Below, piece after piece: positions 56,303-64,000 of a DNA stretch of 64,000 nt (the stretch's first letter is position 1; every line of letters starts with the position of its first letter). This stretch comes from Mactra quadrangularis (Eukaryota > Mollusca > Bivalvia > Venerida > Mactridae). The notes below the pieces were generated by a model. It was not told the origin of the DNA and made no database searches. It worked only from the letters and a program-made list of their open reading frames with translations. The position numbers and the translations under genes are program-made. The stretch spans positions 50,263,395 to 50,327,394 of the forward strand of contig CM046307.1 in assembly GCA_025267735.1 (NCBI GenBank), given 5' to 3'.

Positions 56303-57039
56303 TAGGTGAAATCAGAGTGCTATGTTAGTATTAGGGTATAAAGAGTGTGTGGTGTTCCTGGAATTAGTGAAATCATCTGTTAAACTTGTTATATTACATC
56401 TTTATGATGTAGGTGCTACTTTGCTATCAGTCATTGAGTACTGATGTCTCATTTCTTTTGTTCTTTACTGTAAAACTGTTGTTTACATGACTGTTGTTAT
56501 TTTTCATTTAGGATATTTTTGTGTTGGTGTGATCAGCTGAAACAGTTATGTCAAAGTTTTCTGTTCCATTTAATCTATTTCTGTAGTGTCAATTTTTAGT
56601 TGATTTCGGATAATGACTGTATAATTAAATTTTCATTAAAACTGTGTGTGATTTTTATATTATGAAAACTAGTTGAACAGAAATCTCTACAGTTAAGATA
56701 ATGTTATTCTGTTGTGATTAACTCTTGTTTTTTTATAGAAAAGTGGAATTATATTACTATTTTATATTCTAAGATTCAACATCATTTATAAGGATAAAAA
56801 ATATTAGGTATTGATAGCATTATTCACATATTTATTACAATGTTATGTGTATTATAAAATTGTATGTTTTAATTGTCATTGTTTGTTACTCTGACATTAG
56901 AGATGTATAATTCAACTTATATTGATTTGTTTGTTAGATTTTTTTTTTAAGTTTAGTATTTCATTTTACCAAGGGAAGGTGAAAGTAGTAAGAAGTGGCT
57001 TTTGTTAAAAGGTCATTATTGTTTGGAGATGGTTGTTGT
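56303..57039. other. Unassigned AT-rich non-coding DNA
   Basis: Nothing recognised. Confidence 0.45.
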
Positions 57040-57815
57040 TGAGAGGTGACTTGTTGAAAGGGGGGTGTTGTTTAGAAGCCACTGTTGTTGAGAGGTGACT
57101 TGTTGAAAGGTGGTGTTGTTTAGAAGCCACTGTTGTTGAGAGGTGACTTGTTGAAAGGGGGGTATTGTTTAGAAGCCACTGTTGTTGAGAGGTGACTTGT
57201 TGAAAGGGGGGTATTGTTTAGAAGCCACTGTTGTTGAGTGGTGGCTTGTTGAAAGGGGTGTGTTGTTTAGAAGCCACTGTTGTTGAGTGGTGGCTTGTTG
57301 AAAGGGGGGTGTTGTTTAGAAGCCACTGTTGTTGAGTGGTGGCTTGTTGAAAGGGGGGTGTTGTTTAGAAGCCACTGTTGTTGAGTGGTGGCTTGTTGAA
57401 AGGGGTGTGTTGTTTAGAAGCTACTGTTGTTGACTGGTGGCTTGTTGAAAGGGGGGTGTTGTGGAGAAGCCACTGTTGTTGAGAGGTGACATGTTGAAAG
57501 GGGGTGTTTAGAAGCCACTGTTGTTGAGAGGTGATTTGTTGAAAGGAGAGCTTGTTTAGAAGCCACTGTTGTTGAGAGATGACTTGTTGAAAGGGGTGTG
57601 TTGTTTAGAAGCCACTGTTGTTGAGTGGTGGCTTGTTGAAAGGGGGATGTTGTTTAGAAACCACTGTTGTTGATAGGTGACTTGTTGAAAGGGGGATGTT
57701 GTTTAGAAACCACTGTTGTTGAGAGGTGACTTGTTGAAAGGGGTGTGTTGTTTAGAAGCCACTGTTGTTGAGAGGTGATTTGTTGAGAGGTGGGTATTGT
57801 GGGGAAGCCACTGTT
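57040..57815 (+). repeat. 49-bp minisatellite
   Basis: About 16 copies of GTTGTTGAGAGGTGACTTGT, TGAAAGGGGGGTGTTGTTTA, GAAGCCACT (48-49 bp). Two main variants, GAGAGGTGACTTG and GAGTGGTGGCTTG, occur in blocks. Decayed copies continue to about 58110. Confidence 0.95.
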
Positions 57816-59140
57816 GTTGAGTAGTCAATGTTGTACAGATGTGACTGTTGTTGAGAGGTCAATGTTGTTAAGAAGTGACCATTGTTGACAGGTATATGTG
57901 GTTTAAAGGCCACTGTGTTTAAAAGCCACTGTTGTTAAGAGGTCAATGTTTTTAAGAGGCATTGTTGTTGAGGAATGATTGTTGTTGAATTGTAGCTGTT
58001 GTTGAGAGTTGTCTGTTGTTGGTTGCTGGAAGTTGATGAGAGGTGGATGTTGTTAAGATATGATTGACAATAAGGGGTTGCTGTTGAAAGATAGCTGCTA
58101 TTGAAAGTTGGCTGTCTGTAGGGGGTTTTACAGTATTTCTACATTAAGTTGTATTTCTTATAACGTAGTTTCCTGAAACACCTGTAGCCTTGTTATACTT
58201 CCTGTTGATTGGAATAATCTATAAATAGATTGTCTGGTACCTGGTCTTTTGTGATATAAAATGGAACCAACCTGATAAAACATGGAACTGTCATGTTTAT
58301 GACTGGTACCTGGTCTCTTATGATAATACATGAAACCATTCCTGATATTACATGGAACCGGCATGTTTATATTAGAGATCTAGTCTGCTCTTATTATTCT
58401 ATTATTACATACATTGTTAGTGAAATATTTGATTTATTGGTGAGTTTACCTAGAATATAATTAACCATTGATTCTTAGAATCGTGTTTTTAACAAACATA
58501 AATTAGAAATAAGTTATTTAAAATATTGTAAGGATGCCAACTTGTTAAAACCATATTTTTTACTAGCGCACTATCATATTTTGTATGTCATTTCTTGATA
58601 GGTTTAGAAAATCTTTTGTTTCTATGTTGTTTACTTACATCAAGTTATCCCCTCACTGGAAATGTAAATATAGATGACAATGAGCCCAGAAGGGGTTGGT
58701 CAGGGTTTTTCAAACGTCCACATGGAAAATTTTAGAATACATGTACATTAAATTTTGTACTTGCAAAACCTTGAAAAAGGTTTCAAAATGGTATTTTGGC
58801 AGTGCATAATTGCTATATTGGCTTGAGCAAAATTTACTTATGTTCACTTTCAAAACAGCCGATATATAACAGGCGCCAACATTAAGACGTATACAATATT
58901 GAGGCAGTTTTCTGTAAAAATCTGTTGGCAGGTCCCAGAAATCCGCCTTTAGGCTATAACCACCCATTGACAAATTATAAAATATATGAACGTAACCCCT
59001 TGCCTTGAAATATTTGTTAATACAAGCCTGTTGATGTGTTGTTTAGAAATATAAAAAGATGGTTAATGTCTGTACACCCTAATTATTATTGTATGACTTT
59101 ATACAGTTTAGATTATATTAATGAGCGACAATATACTTAT
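57816..59140. other. Decayed minisatellite edge, then unassigned DNA
   Basis: 57816-58110 holds decayed GTTGTTGAGAGG-type units. At 58230-58360 the block GGTACCTGGTCTTTTGTGAT recurs twice (GGTACCTGGTCTCTTATGAT) with ACATGGAAC(T/C)G(T/G)CATGTTTAT: two or three copies of a roughly 60-bp repeat. The minus-strand ORFs at 58158 and 58710 show no domain. Confidence 0.55.
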
Positions 59141-59209
59141 TGGTCAGTGCAAAACTAGTGAATCAATATTTAAATAAAGAAAGAATGTAGACTAGTTTTG
59201 AGCTGACCT
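59141..59209. mobile_element. Q-subfamily mini hairpin element, copy Q6
   Basis: TGGTCAGTGCAAAACTAGTG pairs with AGACTAGTTTTGAGCTGACC. Confidence 0.75.
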
Positions 59210-59582
59210 ATCGATATGATTGAGTTTAGAAATAGATCAGGAAGATTAATTTTCATATTTAATATATGACTGTATGACATTTAACAAGTATTTGATTAGA
59301 TTGAAATCTGATATATAATTAATTACTTTGGTACCATATTTCTTGTGTAATCTCATAGAAAATTTGCTGTTGTCATTGTGTGTTGATGATTTGATCTTAA
59401 AGGTTTTATACAATATCAAGTTTCGTAAAGCATTATATAATGTATACACCCACATTGTAATGTTAAGTAACTGCATTTTATAGTTTTAAAGGTTTCATCA
59501 TAATTGATGCATATTCAGCATCACCCACTTAACTACTGTTTCATGGTGGTCATCCTTCAACTGGTATATTTCTACTGTCATC
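59210..59582. other. Unassigned AT-rich non-coding DNA
   Basis: Nothing recognised. Confidence 0.45.
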
Positions 59583-59723
59583 ACTTTAACCCACTAGCCC
59601 ATTATATAAGCCTGTGTCTAGTTAAAATTGATTGGCTTGTGAAACACACTTTTTTCATGCAGTTTGCCCTTCACTTAATGGCTAATTAATCTGGCTCCAA
59701 AGAAAATTTAATGGTAATGACTG
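59583..59723 (+). repeat. E-family dispersed repeat, copy E10
   Basis: CTTTAACCCACTAGCCCATT, GTTAAAATTGATTGGCTTGT, AATGGCTAATTAATCTGGCT, AAAGAAAATTTAATGGTAAT, GACTG. Confidence 0.55.
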
Positions 59724-59741
59724 TAATTATCTGGTGGGCAG

Positions 59742-60005
59742 TATTAAATCTGATTAAAACCTGATCTAAAATTTTCTGCTCGCCCACTCGCTGATTTAGA
59801 TCTGGCCGTTTTCAAATGAGGGTCATAGAAATTATGAAATCAAAATGTTATTAATAGTGTTTCATCTAGATAAAAGCTATGCATTGATTGGTCGACATAA
59901 AGGTCATCTCGACGTGACCGTCCATTGAGACCTTAGAGATCCTGTACGACAACGCTCTACAGGATATCTGTTTACAGAGATTGGGCAGTCTTTTACTCCT
60001 TTTAT
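59742..60005. repeat. F-family dispersed repeat, copy F2
   Basis: AAATCTGATTAAAACCTGAT, GCCCACTCGCTGATTTAGAT, AAAGCTATGCATTGATTGGT, CGACATAAAGGTCATCTCGA, CAGGATATCTGTTTACAGAG. Same order as 22090-22560, with more CpG kept. Confidence 0.5.
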
Positions 60006-60139
60006 TGTGAAATCAGCAGATTGTTTGCCTGAATAATACCACTCAAACATCTAAATGAAGTGATCATATTAAGTACACCTCATGCTCAAGAAAATGTGCA
60101 GTGGCCTCACTTATGCCTGATGGAATTCCAACTCTAAAC

Positions 60140-60362
60140 ATCTGGATCCCTAAGCCCATACTTTCGCTGCATCCCTTAGCCCATCATTTCACTTGAACCC
60201 TAAGCCCATCTTTTCACTAGAACCCTAAGCCCATCCTTTCACTGGATCCCTAAGCCCATCCTTTCACTAGGCTCCTAAGCCCATCTATTTATTAGATCTC
60301 AAACCCATCTATTCACTAGATCTCTAAGCCCATCTATTCACTAGATCCTAAGCCCATCCTTA
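60140..60362 (+). repeat. 25-bp minisatellite
   Basis: Eight to nine copies of ACTAGAACCCTAAGCCCATC plus CTTTC, drifting to ACTAGATCTCTAAGCCCATC plus TATTC at the right end. Confidence 0.9.
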
Positions 60363-60793
60363 GAAATAATATCAAGACCAAACTCCTAGAAATTATATTA
60401 GTACCACCTTGGAATCAACTGTTACCCACTACCACTGGATTTGTAAACAGACATGCTACTGATTGATTTAGCCCGATGGATCTATATTAAAATTTGATAT
60501 TTAATGCATATAAGTAAAACAATAGGTAAACTTTTTATTAATACATTGTTAAACAATTAACAAAGAACAATTCTTTATACAACATTAAACCTGATTGATA
60601 TTGTTACATTCTAACATAGTTGTTGTTGTATATCTGAGGAGAATTATTAGAAACCAGCACAAAATGATGTTGCATTTCTCTTACACTCTGCACTTATGGT
60701 CATTGTAAGGCATATGCATAACAAGCTATGAGTCATTTAAAGTTAAGGTGACAAAGTTATGTCCTGAGTAAACCTTGGTTATTAACCTATGCA
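60363..60793. other. Unassigned AT-rich non-coding DNA
   Basis: Nothing recognised. Confidence 0.45.
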
Positions 60794-61486
60794 TACAGTG
60801 CCCATAAAAAAAAGTTGCCATTTTCATGTTGTAGGCGTACGTTTTAGCTTTTATTGAAATATAACTGTTTATTTTGAAATGCTTTTTAGTTGTGCTTTTT
60901 TGGTTTGTTTAGGCCTATCACCTATCAGCCCAAACAAATATATCTACCATATTGTCAGACTCTATCAATCCATTGGTATGAAATTCGCCAATTACAGTTG
61001 TATGTTGGAGCAGTGGTCCCTCGGTAGGACGCATGCTTAGGGATCGAGAGGTCCCGGATTCGATCCCCACTAAGGGTACTGCTAATTTCCTTGAGCAATA
61101 AATTTACCTACAGTTGTTCCACTCCACCCAGGTGTAAATGGAATCTGTGAGGGATCCCCTTCCAGGTGATTTCAATGATCAGGAGTTATCGTACAAGATT
61201 GTAATGTATATGTATATGGAAGCAGACTTTAAACGGCACTTTGCGCAATAGTTTCTGAACTACTCACAGACACTTAATAACTGAACTATTTACTGTCGAG
61301 TGCAAATTACCAATAAGTGTGACGAATTGTGTGTAGATATTAAGTATCTAAATGTTCTTTGTTCATGTATAGAATGGTTTCAAGGATTGGTTCATAAGCA
61401 GGTTGAATGTTTCCACATAATCAATCATTGAAATTTAAGAGTTTTAGTAAATTTCCTTTGTTTACAAACTTGTGTTGTGCCCTGTA
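60794..61486. mobile_element. M-family Tc1/mariner-like MITE, copy M5, carrying a SINE
   Basis: TA-CAGTGCCCATAAAAAAAAGT at the left and ACTTGTGTTGTGCCCTG-TA at the right. The right part (TTAGTAAATTTCCTTTGTTT) matches M4. A T-group SINE (61008-61250) is inserted in it, so M5 is older than that SINE. Confidence 0.65.
61008..61250 (+). mobile_element. tRNA-derived SINE, T group, copy T7 (nested in M5)
   Basis: Box-A region GAGCAGTGGTCCCTCGGTAG, box B CGGATTCGATCCCC, central ATTTCCTTGAGCAATAAATT, then CCACTCCACCCAGGTGTAAA, GTGATTTCAATGATCAGGAG, TTATCGTACAAGATTGTAAT and the 3' block GAAGCAGACTTTAAACGGCA. The most complete T copy with a 3' end. Confidence 0.85.
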
Positions 61487-61748
61487 TATTTTAACAACAA
61501 TTAAACTGTATGAAATTAAACAAAAACATATTGAAGTGAAAGTCTAATAATGTCCATGAAACATAACAAAATAATTACATTAAAATCTAATTATAAAATG
61601 GAGAACTGTCATCTTCATTTCTGATGTAATTTCTCAATTTTAGACAAAAACATATTCAGATTACATTAATGCAAAAAAACTTTTCATTATCACATATGCA
61701 ACATTCATAGATATTCATTATATATACCTGACCTTCCAATGTACAGTT

Positions 61749-61817
61749 GGGTCCGTGTGAAACTAGTCTATATCTATCTATACTTTAATTAGTTAAAACT
61801 AGTTTTGTGATTACCCC
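61749..61817. mobile_element. Q-subfamily mini hairpin element, copy Q7
   Basis: GGGTCCGTGTGAAACTAGTC pairs with AACTAGTTTTGTGATTACCC. Confidence 0.6.
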
Positions 61818-61944
61818 TAGAAATGCAATATTATAAACATCAAATAAGTGGGTACATCTATGGGTACCAACATTCATATCAACACATTGTGCACCAATAC
61901 TAAATAATATCAAAGAAATTACGTGCTGTTTTAATATGTTTGAG

Positions 61945-62200
61945 TGTTCTTGCCAGTCTCTGCCTGCCTGCCAGCTGCGTGCGTGCCTGCGAGCTGCCTG
62001 CCTGTCTACCAGCTGTGTGCCTGCCTGTCTACCAACTGCGTGCTTGCCTGTCTTCCAGCTGCGTGCGTGCCTGCCTTTCTCAGCCTGTATGCCTACTTAT
62101 CTTTGCCTGCCTGTCTTGCCCTCCAATCTTAGCTATCCTGTCTTTGTTTGCCTGTCTGGCTGTCTTTGCCTGCCCATCTTTGCCTCTCTGTCTCAGTTGG
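61945..62200 (+). repeat. Degenerate CTGC / CTGTCT repeat
   Basis: Short units such as GCCTGCCTGTCTACCAGCTG and CGTGCGTGCCTGC recur, then decay into CTGTCTTTGCCTGCC. The three Cys/Leu/Pro-rich ORFs that cross it (61936, 61940, 61944), one per frame, mark it as repeat and not a cysteine-rich peptide gene. Confidence 0.8.
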
Positions 62201-62339
62201 ACTGATGCCGCCGGACTTTCTATATGTATTTTGTTTTCTATTTCTGATTACCAGTCAGTCTCTCTATCTTATACTGTCTGGTTTCAGATATTTTTGTTGT
62301 TGGTTATTATAATCTACATTATGTTTACAACTAGATATA

Positions 62340-62935
62340 TACAGTGCCCTACATAAGTCAGTGGACAAAATCCTGTTTTGGGATAGAATGATTCACAAAA
62401 AATTAACATGAAAAATTCTAACAAAAAGACATTTTAGCAAATTCCAAAATCAGTATTAAGGATTTGACTATAATATGAATCAAATGTTACATGAATAAGC
62501 TTCATTTATTGTAAAGTACTTTAGTTATACATGATTAGTGTATCTTAAAGGTACTTTTTCACAGATTTGGTTATTTTTTCTGTAATTTCAGAATATCATT
62601 CAGTGTCTGTAATTGTGTCAAAAAATGTATTCTTGATAATTTAAGACAATCTGACCTATAGATTGCAAGAAATATGCAATGAAAGTCACAAAAAATCCAC
62701 TAAAAATGTCTATACCTTGATATATGGGGTTGATTTTTATTACATGAAACACTATCATTTGTATTTATTTGTCAATTTGAATTAAAATTGTCATTATTAG
62801 AACACTACTATCCTGCTCCAAAAATGTTTCCATACAATTTTGAAAGTTTGAGAAAAAAGTTGATATTTAAGTTGAAATCTGTGAATGGGTACCTATAAAA
62901 TTGCATTTGTCCAAGAACTTTTGTATGGCACTGTA
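62340..62935. mobile_element. M-family Tc1/mariner-like MITE, copy M6
   Basis: TA-CAGTGCCCTACATAAGTCAG at the left, AAGAACTTTTGTATGGCACTG-TA at the right, and GGACAAA / TTTGTCC next to them. 592 bp. The first part (ACAAAATCCTGTTTTGGGAT) aligns with M1. No coding region. Confidence 0.85.
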
Positions 62936-63216
62936 TGTTGATGTAATAACTATAATATAAATAGATAATGATTCAATGTGATCTGTTTTATATCAGAGAT
63001 TATAATACACTGGTAGAAATATTAGAAATATTAAATATACACAGATTGTTTGTTACTGATAAATATCATAGTCTATCATATCTGGTCTACCATTAATGTA
63101 ACATTTTACATTTCAATGTAGATAGCAATGATTTGCTCCATCAGTAGTATGTCTGACAAAAAATATAGGGGTCGTGGGTGTGATTCCCTGGTAGGACCTT
63201 AATGTGGAGTTTCTTC
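62936..63216. other. Unassigned AT-rich non-coding DNA
   Basis: Nothing recognised apart from a weak GGTCGTGGGTGTGATTCCCT stretch (63170) that resembles a SINE box B. Confidence 0.4.
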
Positions 63217-63888
63217 ATGACATATTTAAGACTTAGCATCATGACATATTTAAGACTTGGCATTATGACATATTTAAGACTCGGCATCATGACATATTTG
63301 AGACTTGGCATCATGACATATTTAAGACTCAGCATCATGACATATTTAAGACTCAGCATCATGACATATTTAAGACTCAGCATCATGACATATTTAAGAC
63401 TCAGCATCATGACATATTTAAGACTCTGCATCATGACATATTTAAGACTCAGCATCATGACATATTTAAGACTCAGCATCATGACATGTTTAAGACTCAG
63501 CATCATGACATATTTAAGACTCAGCATCATGACATATTTAAGACTCAGCATCATGACATATTTAAGACTCAGCATCATGACATATTTAAGACTCTGCATC
63601 ATGGCATATTTAAGACTCAGCATCATGACATATTTAAGACTCAGCATCATGACATATTTAAGACTCAGCATCATGACATATTTAAGACTCAGCATCATGA
63701 CATATTTAAGACTCAGCATCATGACATATTTAAGACTCAGCATCTTGACATATTTAAGACTCAGCATCATGACATATTTAAGACTCAGCATCATGACATA
63801 TTTAAGACTCAGCATCATGACATATTTCAGACTCAGCATCATGACATATTTCAGACTCAGCATCATGACATATTTCAGACTCTGCATC
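63217..63888 (+). repeat. 24-bp minisatellite, 28 units, open on both strands
   Basis: Exactly 28 copies (672 bases) of ATGACATATTTAAGACTCAG plus CATC. Since 24 is a multiple of 3 and the unit has no stop in several frames, long ORFs appear: 235 codons plus (MTYLRLSI repeated), 248 codons minus (MLSLKYVM repeated) and 138 codons in another plus frame. Substitutions (GACTTA/GACTTG at the left, TTCAGAC at the right end, single CATGTTT and GGCATA variants) show no bias toward silent sites that I can see by eye. No flanking splice or promoter signals were recognised. Annotated as repeat. Confidence 0.93.
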
Positions 63889-64000
63889 AGTTTTCAAAGT
63901 AGGTTTTAGTACAACTGTCTATGTATCAAGTATAACTTAAGGACTTCAGCCAACCCCTGTCCAATGGGACTTAGGAAGATTTTAAAGTCAGCACTAGTAC

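Noticed and set aside
61936..62356. Cys-rich peptide (possible secreted or antimicrobial type)
   Set aside because: The Cys/Leu/Pro pattern appears in all three plus frames because of the CTGC/CTGTCT repeat, and there is no signal peptide.
63141..63909. 235- and 248-codon repetitive proteins on both strands
   Set aside because: A 24-bp tandem repeat is automatically open in several frames. No promoter, splice site or sign of codon-level selection was seen.

Overview
This is AT-rich, intron-dominated animal nuclear DNA, most likely from a mollusc and probably a bivalve. Three things point that way: GT-AG introns, many tRNA-derived SINEs, and several copies of a dispersed repeat that starts and ends in TATACCCCCGC / GCGGGGGTAT, a type I associate with bivalve and other molluscan genomes. 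That attribution rests on recall, not on a search. Nothing here looks bacterial: no operons, no rRNA and no long intact ORFs.

One protein-coding gene can be supported, a plus-strand phosphatase and actin regulator (PHACTR family). Two consecutive internal coding exons (39254-39427 and 41044-41283) carry the conserved basic FKPWKW block and the first RPEL actin-binding motif. Both end in GTAAGT donors and both are phase 1 at each end. A possible first coding exon lies far upstream (6394-6445); it has a good start context and a donor in the phase the 39254 exon needs. If it is real, about 33 kb of the window is one intron, and everything after 41283 is a further intron of at least 22.7 kb, because the C-terminal RPEL repeats and PP1-binding end are not visible. 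A non-coding exon-like segment sits at 17621-17699.

The rest is repeats. Mobile elements: a 2.4-kb hAT-type element with an 8-bp target duplication that carries the 3' end of a LINE (24059-26476); a TA-flanked 1.16-kb element (13664-14825); six TA-flanked Tc1/mariner-like MITEs, two of them with other elements nested inside; a CpG-rich 359-bp MITE with a 7-8 bp duplication (52440-52798); nine copies of a roughly 120-240 bp palindromic element; ten copies of a 60-70 bp hairpin element in two subfamilies; several smaller inverted-repeat families; and two tRNA-derived SINE groups. Tandem arrays: units of 24, 25, 30, 31, 32, 43 and 49 bp, plus CT, GAT, TTGG and GA/ACAG microsatellites.

I found no sign of a new multi-gene system. 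The observations most worth checking are the PHACTR 5' structure, the hAT element with captured LINE sequence, the hairpin and palindrome families, the isolated hairpin at 9685-9754, and the 150-bp tandem array of paired inverted CCAT/ATGG motifs inside the 36-38 kb element. Family letters (P, Q, R, M, D, E, F, G, V, S, T) are labels made up for this annotation.
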